A stretch of DNA of 64,000 nucleotides from Gemmatimonadota bacterium (GCA_016704275.1 JADJAK010000002.1:310001-374000); one strand, 5' to 3'. Shown: positions 51,829 through 59,632, counted from the first letter of the stretch. Numbers and translations: made by a program. Notes: generated from the letters alone by a model not told the origin.

Positions 51829-53367
51829 TCAGTCCCGGCGGAGGGCGCCGGTGGCCCGCTCGACCCGAACGACGAACTGCTCGGCGTCACCCAGGCTCTG
51901 GGCGAGGACCGTCTCGGTCCCCGGGTCGAGGTCGGCGCGGCCGAAGAAGCGGCCCACGGCCCAGAGGGCACCGTCGCTGGTCAGCCCCATTCCCGAGCCG
52001 ACCGAGACGTTGGCGTCACCACCGACCGCGGCGCCGAGGGTATTGACCCACCGGAGGTCCCCTGCCGGAGTGACCGCAAGGAGATAGGCATCGGCGGCCC
52101 CACTGGTCCCGAGGGCGGTCTTGAGGGTGACGCCGGCGCCCGGATCGAAATCGACGCTCTCCGAGAACCAGCCGGAGAGGTAGAAGTTGTTCTCCGCGTC
52201 GACCAGCAGTCCCTGCACGCCGTCGCTCCCTGCTCCGCCGAAGCGTCGGCCGGAGCCGACGTACTGCCCCGCCACGCCGAAGCGCGCCAGGAAAACGTCG
52301 GTGCCGCCTTGCGAGACGAAGAGTGCGCTGCCGGCGCCGCCATCGAGATCGGCGGTGCCGGAGAACATCCCCGCGACCACCAAGGTGCCGCCCGGTTCAA
52401 TCAAAAGGCTGTTGTGCGAGAGGTATTCCGCGCCACTGCCGCCGCCGCGCACCGCCCACTGCACGCCGAGCGAGGGCGCGAGCTGGGCCAGGAAGAAATC
52501 GCTTTCGCCGGCCGAGATCAGCAGCAGTGGCGAGCCGCCGTTGCCGAAGGTCGCGGTGCCGGTGAACTCGCCGCCGACGATCACGTCTCCGGTGGCGGTG
52601 CGGGTCAGCGCTGAGCCCGCGTCGTTGTCGAGGCCGCCGAACTGCGCCACCTGCTTGAAGAGGCCGTCACTCGAGTAGCGCGCGACGTAGGCATCCGTGC
52701 CGCCGCGCGAGGTGAGCAACGCCGCGCCCGCACTCTGGTCGAAGTCGACCGTACCGGCGAATGCGCCGGTGACGAGGATGTCGCCGTTGGGCTCGACGAA
52801 GACGTCACGGCCCTCATCGACATCGCTCGCCCCGCCGATCGCGATGGCCCAGATGCAGGTCCCCGTGGCGGAGAGCTTCATCAGGAATGCGTCGCGCGCG
52901 CCGACCATGGTGACAGGGCGGCCGCTGCACAGCGTGCCACTGGTGATCGTGCCCGTCACGACGACGCCACCATCGGCCGTGAGGCCGATGTCTGAGGGCA
53001 GGTCGGCGCCGGTGCCGCCGAAATTGGCGGCCCACGCCAGCGAACCGTCGTCGCGGTACTTCGCGACCGCGCCATCAGCGGGCCCGATCGCGTTCCGCAC
53101 GACGGCGCTGCTCGATGGATCGAAGTCGACGGACCCCTGGAAGTAGCCGACGACGATCGCGCTGTTGAAGCCGTCGACGACCACGCCGGTGGCGAAGTCC
53201 GGCCCGAACGCGCCGACCCGGAACGGGATGTTGGGCACGACGGCGGGCGGTGGCGGCGGGGTGATCGGGCCCGTGACATCGGGCTCGAAGGTGCCGCGGC
53301 AGGCGCCGAGGAGGACGAGCGTCGCGGCCAGAAAGGGCGCGAGGCGGGATGCTGGTCGGAGGGTCAT
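51829..53367 (-). CDS. Beta-propeller-type repeat lipoprotein
   Basis: A 512-residue exported protein. ATG 53367 is chosen for its signal peptide with lipobox LVLLGAC and the TANNNT box upstream. After a proline-rich linker, about seven repeats of ~55-60 residues follow, each with a G-x-F-x-G-x-x-D-F/L-D core (VGYFQGSVDFD, VTGAFAGTVDFD, VGGEFTGTATFG, VAGMFSGTADLD, LSGWFSESVDFD, VGRFFGRADLD) and a DAY/DVFLARY-type strand. This resembles SBBP/beta-propeller surface proteins. Function unknown; probably surface binding. Confidence 0.75.
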   Translation of the reverse strand: MTLRPASRLAPFLAATLVLLGACRGTFEPDVTGPITPPPPPAVVPNIPFRVGAFGPDFATGVVVDGFNSAIVVGYFQGSVDFDPSSSAVVRNAIGPADGAVAKYRDDGSLAWAANFGGTGADLPSDIGLTADGGVVVTGTITSGTLCSGRPVTMVGARDAFLMKLSATGTCIWAIAIGGASDVDEGRDVFVEPNGDILVTGAFAGTVDFDQSAGAALLTSRGGTDAYVARYSSDGLFKQVAQFGGLDNDAGSALTRTATGDVIVGGEFTGTATFGNGGSPLLLISAGESDFFLAQLAPSLGVQWAVRGGGSGAEYLSHNSLLIEPGGTLVVAGMFSGTADLDGGAGSALFVSQGGTDVFLARFGVAGQYVGSGRRFGGAGSDGVQGLLVDAENNFYLSGWFSESVDFDPGAGVTLKTALGTSGAADAYLLAVTPAGDLRWVNTLGAAVGGDANVSVGSGMGLTSDGALWAVGRFFGRADLDPGTETVLAQSLGDAEQFVVRVERATGALRRD

Positions 53368-53374
53368 GGTGTGG

Positions 53375-53380
53375 AGAGTA
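53375..53380 (-). promoter_or_regulatory. TANNNT box 7 nt before the propeller lipoprotein
   Basis: TACTCT on the minus strand, seven bases before ATG 53367; no Shine-Dalgarno. Confidence 0.5.
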
Positions 53381-53690
53381 TCGGAGGAGGGGGCGGGTGT
53401 CGAGAGGTGGGGGCCCCGATGGGCGGCGGGGCCCGCGAGGATGCCCCCAGCCGCGCATGTCAATGCGCGGCGCCGGCGCAGCCGGCGTGCGACGTCGTTG
53501 GGATTGCTGCCCCGCGGGCCCGACCTGGGAGCTCCGGTCTCGCGTGTTCCGATCGTCTTCGCCGCGGCGCCCTTTCGGGCGCGGCAGGCCGCGCCCCTAC
53601 AGGGCGCCGCAATCGGCACATCCGGCGGAGGAGAGGGCTCGACGAGAACGGAACCCGCTCGCCCGGCCCCCCAGTGCCGGACCCGCCAAA
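53381..53690. other. Non-coding stretch without recognised features
   Basis: Very GC-rich spacer between the propeller lipoprotein and the tRNA-Asn region. Open frames here have no start-site support and no recognisable protein pattern. I see no RNA gene or clear repeat until array J. Confidence 0.5.
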
Positions 53691-53732
53691 CCTCAGCCCT
53701 CGCTCCTCGCCCCTCGCTTCTCGCTTCTCGAA
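53691..53732. repeat. Heptanucleotide array J (CCTCGCN/TCTCGCT), single arm
   Basis: Units: CCTCAGC, CCTCGCT, CCTCGCC, CCTCGCT, TCTCGCT, TCTCGAA. It directly follows the tRNA-Asn terminator in the direction of transcription. No inverted partner arm was found nearby. Confidence 0.75.
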
Positions 53733-53740
53733 ACGGAAAA

Positions 53741-53768
53741 AGACGGACCCACCGAAGTGGGCCCGTCT
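53741..53768 (-). terminator. Rho-independent terminator of tRNA-Asn
   Basis: On the minus strand AGACGGGCCCAC, loop TTCG, GTGGGTCCGTCT, then TTTTT (through 53737). A 12-bp stem with one wobble and a stable tetraloop, five bases after the tRNA 3' end. Confidence 0.88.
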
Positions 53769-53772
53769 GGAG

Positions 53773-53845
53773 CTCCCGAGGAGGGACTTGAACCCCCGAC
53801 CCGCTGATTAACAGTCAGCTGCTCTACCAACTGAGCTACTCGGGA
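53773..53845 (-). tRNA. tRNA-Asn (anticodon GTT)
   Basis: 73-nt cloverleaf on the minus strand: acceptor TCCCGAG/CTCGGGA, D arm GCTCAGTTGGTAGAGC, anticodon loop CTGTTAA with GTT, and T arm GGGGGTTCAAGTCCCTC. Discriminator G; CCA is not encoded. Promoter upstream and terminator downstream are visible. Confidence 0.97.
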
Positions 53846-53880
53846 CTGTGACCGCCAAGATGGTGCTTCGACGGGACGGC

Positions 53881-53909
53881 AAAGTAGCGAATGGCGGGGA
53901 AAGCGGCAA
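53881..53909 (-). promoter_or_regulatory. Candidate promoter of tRNA-Asn
   Basis: On the minus strand TTGCCG (53909-53904), a 17-nt spacer, then TACTTT (53886-53881). Predicted start lies about 28 nt before the tRNA. Confidence 0.55.
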
Positions 53910-53924
53910 GAGAAAGAACGCGGG

Positions 53925-54094
53925 ATGATGGATGATGGATGATGGACGATGGATTGGGGCGAGGGGGATCCTCGGCACCGTCTGAGGTCCTTCGACTACG
54001 CGTCGGCTTCGCCGCCGCTCCGCTCAGGATGACAATCCCCCCAGGGCCCCTGCCACCATCCACCATCCATCATCCACCATCCATCATCCATCAT
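53925..54094. repeat. Heptanucleotide array K (ATGATGG family) flanking a REP-like element
   Basis: Left arm 53925-53959: ATGATGG three times, ACGATGG, ATTGGGG. Right arm 54053-54094: six units of CCACCAT or CCATCAT, the complement. The REP-like element at 53985-54033 lies between the arms. Confidence 0.88.
53985..54033. repeat. REP-like element, second copy
   Basis: AGGTCCTTCGACTACG ... CGCTCAGGATGAC, the same type as at 8553-8691 with a different GC-rich middle (GTCGGCTTCGCCGCC). It is nested between the arms of array K. Confidence 0.75.
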
Positions 54095-54191
54095 CCTGCT
54101 TCTTCCGCCGTTCCGGCAGTCAACCCGCCGATCTGGCCCTATTTCCGGCCACCCCTCGAGAATCGTTGCCCTCAAACAACTTAGAAGTCGA

Positions 54192-54258
54192 AATGAGCGA
54201 ACACTCACACTTGCAATTCAAATGCGAGCACTCACTCTTGCACCTGAGCGGTCAGGTG
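54192..54258. promoter_or_regulatory. Direct repeats and a palindrome upstream of holB
   Basis: Two imperfect direct copies, AATGAGCGAACACTCACACT + TGCA (54192-54215) and AATGCGAGCACTCACTCT + TGCA (54221-54242), are followed by CACCTGA-GCGG-TCAGGTG (54241-54258), a perfect 7-bp inverted repeat. The ~200 bases before holB are unusually AT-rich for this window. It looks like an operator or RNA element; identity unknown. Confidence 0.4.
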
Positions 54259-54358
54259 CGCCGAAGTGGCCGATTTGTGGCCTCCACCCAACGGCGTAAG
54301 TCGTTGTGGAAAATACTGTTACGCCATTTTTAGCACTACCGTTTTGCCGTCCGCTGAC

Positions 54359-54364
54359 TACCTT
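54359..54364 (+). promoter_or_regulatory. TANNNT box 7 nt before the holB start
   Basis: TACCTT, seven bases, ATG 54372; no Shine-Dalgarno. It supports 54372 over an in-frame GTG at 54306. Confidence 0.55.
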
Positions 54365-54371
54365 CCGCACC

Positions 54372-55439
54372 ATGTCTTTGACCCCGCTGGCCGGTCACAA
54401 CACCGCTCGACTCGATGTCCTCCGGGCCATCGCGTCCGATGCCCTCCCCCAGGTGGTCCTCCTGACGGGGCCGCAGGGTGTCGGCAAGCAGCGTTTCGCG
54501 TTGTGGGTCGCCCAGCGGTTGATGTGCAGCGCCCCGGCCGGCGAGCCGTGCGGCCAGTGCAGCGGCTGCCTCCGCGTGTTGGGGCTGGCGCACCCGGACG
54601 TCCATTGGTTCGTACCGACCCCGCGGCCCAAGGCCGGCGAGCAGGAGAAGCAGATCGACGAGACCGCCGAGATGCTCGGCGCGGTGATCGCGGAGCGGCG
54701 CACGCAGCCGCTCTGGGGCGCCCCCGATGGCATGGCCTCGCACGGGATTGCGTCGGCACGATTGGTTCAGCGTCGGGCGAGCCTCACGGCCGCCGAGGGT
54801 GGCTGGCGAGTCTTCATCATCGGACGCGCCGAACGGCTGGTTCCGCAGGAGTCGAGTCCCGAGGCAGCCAACGCGCTGCTGAAGCTGCTCGAGGAACCGC
54901 CGGCCCGGACCCTCTTCGTCCTGACGACCGCCGAGCCCGGCTTGGTCCTCCCGACGATTCGGTCGCGAGCGGTGCCGCTTCGACTCGGTCGGCTCGATGA
55001 TGCGGAGGTCCGCTCGTTCCTGGCCGAACAGAAGCCGGACCTGGCGACCACTGAGGTAGTGATGGCGGCTCGCGGCTCGATCGGGCTGGCGCTGATGACG
55101 GGCGACGACTCCCGCGCCAAGGCCCTCAGGGCGGCGCAGGAGTTCCTCGACCTCGTGGCCAAGGGTCCGGAATGGGCCACCGAACGCGCGTTGCGACAGG
55201 CGCCCTGGCAGGCGCGCGGTGACTTCACCGCCCTGCTCGATGCGCTGGCCGAGACGCTCGCTGCACAGGCCCGCAGCGCCCTGACCGGGCCGGGCCGAGC
55301 GGCGATGAGCGACCCGACCGCGAAGCTCGCCGGCGTGGAGCGGGTAATGGCAGCCCGGGAGCAGGCGCAGGGCAACGTGAATCCGCAGCTCCTGCTGGCC
55401 GTGCTGGCCGACGAGCTCGCGATGCTGGAGGCGGCATGA
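54372..55439 (+). CDS. holB: DNA polymerase III delta prime-type clamp-loader subunit
   Basis: A 355-residue AAA+ clamp-loader protein. Walker A LLTGPQGVGKQRFALW (~31), a Cys4 zinc module (CSAPAGEPCGQCSGC, ~50), SPEAANALLKLLEEPPARTLFVLTT (in part; ~160-180; sensor 1 region) and a helical C-terminal domain. It is shorter than DnaX and lacks the DnaX tail. In E. coli delta prime the Walker A is degenerate; here it looks intact, so the protein may be closer to a DnaX/HolB intermediate. ATGA overlap with moaC. Confidence 0.85.
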   Translation: MSLTPLAGHNTARLDVLRAIASDALPQVVLLTGPQGVGKQRFALWVAQRLMCSAPAGEPCGQCSGCLRVLGLAHPDVHWFVPTPRPKAGEQEKQIDETAEMLGAVIAERRTQPLWGAPDGMASHGIASARLVQRRASLTAAEGGWRVFIIGRAERLVPQESSPEAANALLKLLEEPPARTLFVLTTAEPGLVLPTIRSRAVPLRLGRLDDAEVRSFLAEQKPDLATTEVVMAARGSIGLALMTGDDSRAKALRAAQEFLDLVAKGPEWATERALRQAPWQARGDFTALLDALAETLAAQARSALTGPGRAAMSDPTAKLAGVERVMAAREQAQGNVNPQLLLAVLADELAMLEAA

Positions 55440-55942
55440 GCCTGACGCACCTGGATGCGCAGGGACGGGCCCGGATGGTGGACGTGGGCGAGAAGGCGAT
55501 CACCCGCCGCATCGCCGTCGCCGAAGGGAATGTCCTGATGAGCGCGGCGGCCTTCGCGCTGGTGCGCGATGCCACGGCCACCAAGGGCGATGTCCTCACG
55601 GTGGCCGAAGTGGCCGGCGTGATGGGTGCCAAGCAGACGGCGGCGCTGATTCCGCTCTGCCATCCGGTGCCGCTGGACCGGGTGACCGTGAGCACCGAGC
55701 TGGTGCCCGAGTGGCCCGGCGTGCGGATTGTCGCCACGGCGACGGCCACCGCCCGCACCGGGATCGAGATGGAGGCCCTCGTGGCCGTGAGTGTCGCTGC
55801 CCTGACCGTGTATGACATGATCAAGGCGGCCGACCGTGGGGCCCGGATCGAACAGATCCGGTTGTTGGAGAAGGCCGGGGGTGCGCGCGGTGACTGGCAC
55901 GCTCCCGACTCGATGGACCTGAAAGGAGGAATGCACACATGA
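55436..55942 (+). CDS. moaC: Cyclic pyranopterin monophosphate synthase MoaC
   Basis: Second step of molybdenum-cofactor synthesis. 168 residues with all expected motifs: MVDVGEKAITRRIAVAEG (~14), KGDVLTVAEVAGVMGAKQ (~50), LIPLCHPVPLD (~70), TGIEMEALVAVSVAALTVYDM (in part, ~107) and the closing KAGGARGDW. No other moa gene is in the window. It overlaps holB and the transglycosylase; its last codons carry the AAAGGAGG Shine-Dalgarno of the next gene. Confidence 0.97.
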   Translation: MSLTHLDAQGRARMVDVGEKAITRRIAVAEGNVLMSAAAFALVRDATATKGDVLTVAEVAGVMGAKQTAALIPLCHPVPLDRVTVSTELVPEWPGVRIVATATATARTGIEMEALVAVSVAALTVYDMIKAADRGARIEQIRLLEKAGGARGDWHAPDSMDLKGGMHT

Positions 55943-56574
55943 TCAAGCGACTCGTAGCGCAGACAACCGTCCTTGGCGTCGGTGCCCTCGCCCTGCTGGG
56001 ATTGGGTGCGGCATCGAATGCCATTGCAGGGCGTGACACGCTGGTGACACCACTCGTGGCGGAAGACACTGCGTCGGACAGTGCGTCCACGATGATGACC
56101 CTGCAGGGCCAGCTGAAGGCAACGCGCAAGGAACTTGAACGCGCCCACCAGGTGCTCGAGTTCTCGGGCCGCTATGGAATTCCCGCGGATCTCTCCGCGG
56201 CGATCTATGACAACGCCGTCGCCGAGGGCATCCAGCCCGGCGTCGGCTTCGAGTTGGTGCGTCTGGAGAGCGAGTTCAAGACGACCGCCCAGAGCGGTCA
56301 GGCCGCCGTCGGCCTCACGCAGCTGCAGTTGCGGACCGCGCGGGCCTACGATCCGAAGCTCGACCACAGCGACCTGATGAACCGCGACACCAACCTGCGG
56401 ATCGGCTTCCGCTACCTGAAGGATTTGATGAAGCGGTTCGACAACGACGTCCCGCTCGCCCTCGAAGCGTACAACAAGGGCCCGACGCTCGTCGCCGCCC
56501 AGCAGGAGATGGGCGAGGAGATCGTCGGCAAGTACTCGAACGCCGTGTTGGCGCGGGTCAAGAAGAAGTCCTGA
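55939..56574 (+). CDS. Exported lytic transglycosylase (SLT domain)
   Basis: A 211-residue peptidoglycan-cleaving enzyme. Hydrophobic N-terminal segment (TTVLGVGALALLGLGAASNAIA), a short helical linker, and an SLT domain at ~85-210 with the catalytic Glu in VRLESEFKTTAQSGQAAVGLTQLQ (~110) and LALEAYNKGP. A very strong AAAGGAGG lies nine bases before ATG 55939. Ends before a perfect hairpin. Confidence 0.88.
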   Translation: MIKRLVAQTTVLGVGALALLGLGAASNAIAGRDTLVTPLVAEDTASDSASTMMTLQGQLKATRKELERAHQVLEFSGRYGIPADLSAAIYDNAVAEGIQPGVGFELVRLESEFKTTAQSGQAAVGLTQLQLRTARAYDPKLDHSDLMNRDTNLRIGFRYLKDLMKRFDNDVPLALEAYNKGPTLVAAQQEMGEEIVGKYSNAVLARVKKKS

Positions 56575-56596
56575 TCCACGGCGGCACCGCCAATCA

Positions 56597-56630
56597 GAAC
56601 GGGCCGGACTCGCGAGAGTCCGGCCCGTTC
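56597..56630. terminator. Perfect 15-bp hairpin between convergent transglycosylase genes
   Basis: GAACGGGCCGGACTC, loop GCGA, GAGTCCGGCCCGTTC. It is symmetric and sits between convergent stops (56574 and 56650), so it likely ends both transcripts; no long U-run on either side. Confidence 0.75.
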
Positions 56631-56649
56631 TGCGTTGCCCTGGCAGCTG

Positions 56650-58344
56650 CTACGGGAGGCGGATCTTCTGCCCCACCTTGATCGTGCTGCGCTGGCTCAG
56701 GCCGTTGGCCCGCAGCAACGCCGACTGTCCGACGCCGTAGCGGCTCGCGATGCCACCGATCGTCTCACCCGACTTGACGACATGCGTGCGAGTCGTGGAC
56801 CGTGTGGCAGCGACCGTGGACCGCGGAGCCGTCGTCGTGGTCCGGCGTGCGGCCGACGACGAGGTCCCGCCACTCCGCCGCACCAGCAGCTTCTGCCCGC
56901 TCCGCACCATCGACTTCGTCGAGAGCCGGTTGGTCGAGCGCAACGACGCCACCGAAACGCCGTAGCGCTTCGCGATGCCGCTCAACGTCTCACCCTTCCG
57001 GACGATGTGCGTCCGCGTGGTACCCGCTGCAGTGACGATCGGCTCCGGCGCGCGGAAGACCGAGGCTGGCAGCGTCCGCGAGACGGGAATGAAGAGCGTC
57101 GCGCCGCTCTTGACCCGTGACCGTGTCGAGAGGCGATTCGCCGAGCGGACCAGCTCCGCCGTGACGCCATACTTCTTGGCGACGGTGGCGACCGTCTCCC
57201 CCGCCTTCACCTTGTGCATCGTCACCGCTGAGCGCTCGGCGACCGGCACGTCGGCGTATCGCGCCCGCACGATCTCGGCGGAACCCGCCGGCACGCGCAC
57301 GGCATACGACTCGCCCGGCGGCGTCACCAAGCGGAGGAGGTGCGGGTTCAGCTCGCGCATCGACTCGAGCGAGACATCGGCGAGACGGGCGATCAGGTCG
57401 AGCCCGGTGCCGCCGCTGAGGATCACGGAATCGAGCGGGAACGGCTCGATCGGATCGGGCGCCTCGAAGCCGTAGCGCGTCGGCGACTTCGCGATCAGCG
57501 CCGCCGCGATCAGCTTCGGCACATAGTCGCGGGTCTCCTGCACGATCAGCCGCGTGTCGGCGAGCGAGAAGAAGGCATCGTCGCTGCTCAGGTCGAGCGG
57601 CTCGTCCCCCTGCCCCATCGTGGCACCCATCCGGTCCAGCGAGCGGCCCACCTTGCCCGCGCCGGCGTTGTACGCGGCGGCGGCGAGGTAATACGACCCG
57701 AAGCGCTCGGTGAGATCGCGCAGGTGGCGCGCCGCGGCGTCGGTCGCCTTGATCGGGTCCCGGCGTTCATCCACCCAGCCATCGATCCGGAGGCCATAGC
57801 CCTTGCCGGTCGCCGGCATGAACTGCCACATCCCGACAGCCTTGGCCCGGCTCACGGCCGAGGAGGAGAAACCCGATTCGATCAGTGCGAGGTAGACGAG
57901 GTCGCCAGGCAAGCCACGCTCGCTCAGGCGATCGCGCGCCAGCGTCTCGAAGCGCGGCATCCGATCGAGCCAGATCTGGAAGCGCTCGCGGCCACGGCGA
58001 CTGAAGTAGTCGACGTAGTACTGCACCCGCGGATGCTCGGCGTACGCCGCGACGTTCAAGTCGAAGGTCGGCGTGTCGAGATTCAGTTCGGGGAGGGAGT
58101 CGGGGACTGCCACCTGCAGGGAATCGAGTGCGGCGGCATCGGCGGCGGAATCACGCGCCACCTTGAGGTCGCGTCGGGCGATCGTGGCCGGCGTCGTGAC
58201 CGGCGTGGCCGGAACCGGTGCGGGCGCAACGACCGGCGTTTGCTCGGGGGTGATGGCCGGACTGCTCGCGGGACGCGACTCGACGGCAGCACGGGCACAT
58301 CCGGTGCCGGTCAGCGCAACAGCAACGAGCAGGGCATGGCGCAT
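56650..58344 (-). CDS. MltD-like lytic transglycosylase lipoprotein with three LysM domains
   Basis: A 564-residue lipoprotein. Lipobox VALTGTGC, a linker, an SLT domain (~135-280; catalytic Glu in LALIESGFSSSAVSRAKAVGMWQFMPATGKGYGL split region, YLAAAAYNAGAGKVGR), then three LysM modules starting MHKVKAGETVATVAKKYG (~385), THIVRKGETLSGIAKRYG (~450) and THVVKSGETIGGIASRYG (~520). LysM binds glycan, SLT cuts it. GGAGG precedes ATG 58344. Second transglycosylase within 2 kb, convergent to the first. Confidence 0.93.
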   Translation of the reverse strand: MRHALLVAVALTGTGCARAAVESRPASSPAITPEQTPVVAPAPVPATPVTTPATIARRDLKVARDSAADAAALDSLQVAVPDSLPELNLDTPTFDLNVAAYAEHPRVQYYVDYFSRRGRERFQIWLDRMPRFETLARDRLSERGLPGDLVYLALIESGFSSSAVSRAKAVGMWQFMPATGKGYGLRIDGWVDERRDPIKATDAAARHLRDLTERFGSYYLAAAAYNAGAGKVGRSLDRMGATMGQGDEPLDLSSDDAFFSLADTRLIVQETRDYVPKLIAAALIAKSPTRYGFEAPDPIEPFPLDSVILSGGTGLDLIARLADVSLESMRELNPHLLRLVTPPGESYAVRVPAGSAEIVRARYADVPVAERSAVTMHKVKAGETVATVAKKYGVTAELVRSANRLSTRSRVKSGATLFIPVSRTLPASVFRAPEPIVTAAGTTRTHIVRKGETLSGIAKRYGVSVASLRSTNRLSTKSMVRSGQKLLVRRSGGTSSSAARRTTTTAPRSTVAATRSTTRTHVVKSGETIGGIASRYGVGQSALLRANGLSQRSTIKVGQKIRLP

Positions 58345-58376
58345 CGGGAATCCTCCGACGAGGGGGCAATCCAGCA

Positions 58377-58405
58377 AAGGTACGGCGGGGCGCGCCCCTC
58401 GACAA
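58377..58405 (-). promoter_or_regulatory. Candidate sigma70-type promoter of the LysM transglycosylase
   Basis: On the minus strand TTGTCG (58405-58400), 17-nt spacer, TACCTT (58382-58377). The predicted leader of ~26 nt contains the GGAGG. The same TACCTT box is used here with a leader and elsewhere without one. Confidence 0.6.
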
Positions 58406-58416
58406 CCATAAAGCAT

Positions 58417-58454
58417 CGGTCGCGCGACCCCATCTGTAATAGGACGCGCGACCG
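58417..58454 (-). terminator. Hairpin downstream of ilvE
   Basis: CGGTCGCGCG and CGCGCGACCG form a 10-bp stem with an 18-base loop, followed on the minus strand by a short TTT stretch. Located between the ilvE stop and the LysM gene promoter. Confidence 0.5.
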
Positions 58455-58484
58455 AGGGCCAAGGTTGCGTTGCAGTGCGGGACT

Positions 58485-59342
58485 CTAGGCCCGCACGAGC
58501 GCCGCAAACGCCTCCTGCAACCGCTTGGTGTCGGTGCCCGGCCAGGTCGTGCCAATCTGGCGGTTGTCGACCGTGCGAATCGCGACCAGTTCACTCGCGG
58601 TTCCGGTGAAGAAGGCCTCATCGGCGGTGTAGATGTCGTACCGATTGAGCATCGTCTCCTGCACCGGCATCGCCATCGCGTGGGCCAACTCGAGCACCGC
58701 GTCGCGCGTCACGCCCTGCAGGATGCCGGCCCAGGCTGGCGTCGTCTTGAGCACACCCTTCTTGATGATGAAGAGATTCTGCCCCGACCCTTCGGCGACG
58801 GTGCCGCCCGCCTCGAGCATGATCACTTCATCGGCGCCGGCGTTGATCCCCTCGAGCTTCGCCATAATGTGCGCGAGATAGTTGAGCGACTTGACGCGCG
58901 GCGAGAGCGCCTCGCGATTGGGAATCGGCGTCCCGGCGGTGACCACCGTGAGGCCGCGCGACACCACGTCCGACTTGAAGAGCTTGATCGTGTCAACGAT
59001 CAGCACCACCGTCGGCTTCGGGCAGTTGCGCGGATCGAGGCCGAGGTCGCCGACACCACGGGTCACGATGTGACGCAGGTAGGCATTGCCGATTTCCGAG
59101 CGCCGCAATGCCTCCTCGGTCATCGCGGTCATCTCGTCGATCGTCATCGGGATCGTCAGCGCAATGGACTTGGCCGAATCGTAGAGCCGCTCAAGATGTT
59201 CACGCAGGCGGAAGATCTTCCCATCATAGGCGCGGATCCCCTCGAAGACACCGTCGCCGTAGAGAAGGCCGTGGTCGAAGACCGAGACCTTGGCGGTGTC
59301 GCGATCGTAGTACTGTCCATCGATCCAGATCGTGGTGGCCAT
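58485..59342 (-). CDS. ilvE: Branched-chain amino-acid aminotransferase (PLP fold type IV)
   Basis: A 285-residue class IV aminotransferase. N-terminal VSVFDHGLLYGDGVFEGIRAYDG (in part, ~20-40), the PLP lysine in SPRVKSLNYLAHIMAK (~155), EAGGTVAEGSGQNLFIIK (~193; Glu ligand) and FFTGTASELVAI (~257). The ATG at 59342 fits family N-termini; the ORF upstream is repeat sequence of array L. D-amino-acid transaminase is possible, but the pattern favours IlvE. The leader contains array L, and no clear promoter was found. Confidence 0.92.
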   Translation of the reverse strand: MATTIWIDGQYYDRDTAKVSVFDHGLLYGDGVFEGIRAYDGKIFRLREHLERLYDSAKSIALTIPMTIDEMTAMTEEALRRSEIGNAYLRHIVTRGVGDLGLDPRNCPKPTVVLIVDTIKLFKSDVVSRGLTVVTAGTPIPNREALSPRVKSLNYLAHIMAKLEGINAGADEVIMLEAGGTVAEGSGQNLFIIKKGVLKTTPAWAGILQGVTRDAVLELAHAMAMPVQETMLNRYDIYTADEAFFTGTASELVAIRTVDNRQIGTTWPGTDTKRLQEAFAALVRA

Positions 59343-59368
59343 CGAGGGGTGTCGCCTGGTTGGAGGAA

Positions 59369-59469
59369 AACAGCGAACAGCGAACAGCGAAGTGTGACCA
59401 GTGACCCGTGACCAGGGAACCGCACCGACTTGTGACCTCCTGGTCACTGGTTACTGGTTACTGGTCACT
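59369..59469. repeat. Heptanucleotide array L, mixed families, inverted arms
   Basis: Left arm 59369-59417 changes family without losing the 7-base phase: AACAGCG three times, AAGTGTG, ACCAGTG, ACCCGTG, ACCAGGG. Right arm 59442-59469: GGTCACT, GGTTACT, GGTTACT, GGTCACT. Upstream of ilvE and downstream of tRNA-Lys. Confidence 0.85.
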
Positions 59470-59506
59470 CCAGCATCGAAACGTGGCGGACGGGAAGATC
59501 CCAAAG

Positions 59507-59579
59507 TGGGGGCGGTGGGTTTCGAACCCACGACCTGCCGGTTAAAAGCCGGATGCTCTACCAGCTGAGCTACACCCCC
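59507..59579 (-). tRNA. tRNA-Lys (anticodon TTT)
   Basis: 73-nt cloverleaf on the minus strand: acceptor GGGGGTG/CGCCCCC, D arm GCTCAGCTGGTAGAGC, anticodon loop CTTTTAA with TTT, T arm GTGGGTTCGAAACCCAC, discriminator A, no encoded CCA. The first anticodon-stem pair is a T-C mismatch. Confidence 0.96.
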
Positions 59580-59590
59580 CCAACCCGGGA

Positions 59591-59596
59591 AAGATA
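59591..59596 (-). promoter_or_regulatory. Candidate -10 box of tRNA-Lys
   Basis: TATCTT on the minus strand, 11 bases before the tRNA 5' end. No convincing -35 box was found. Confidence 0.45.
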
Positions 59597-59632
59597 GGGC
59601 CGCCCCAGGGTCATCGCGACACTGCCAAACGC

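Noticed and set aside
53371..53811. Overlapping plus-strand frames of about 150 residues between the propeller lipoprotein and tRNA-Asn
   Set aside because: They run into the terminator and tRNA-Asn, include array J, and show no protein-like pattern.
54301..54320. Possible DnaA box/origin (TTGTGGAAAA) near a replication gene
   Set aside because: Only one weak match to TTATCCACA-type boxes, no cluster, and holB is not a usual origin marker.
56597..56630. Operator palindrome rather than terminator
   Set aside because: It lies between the 3' ends of convergent genes, so a transcription end signal is the better reading.
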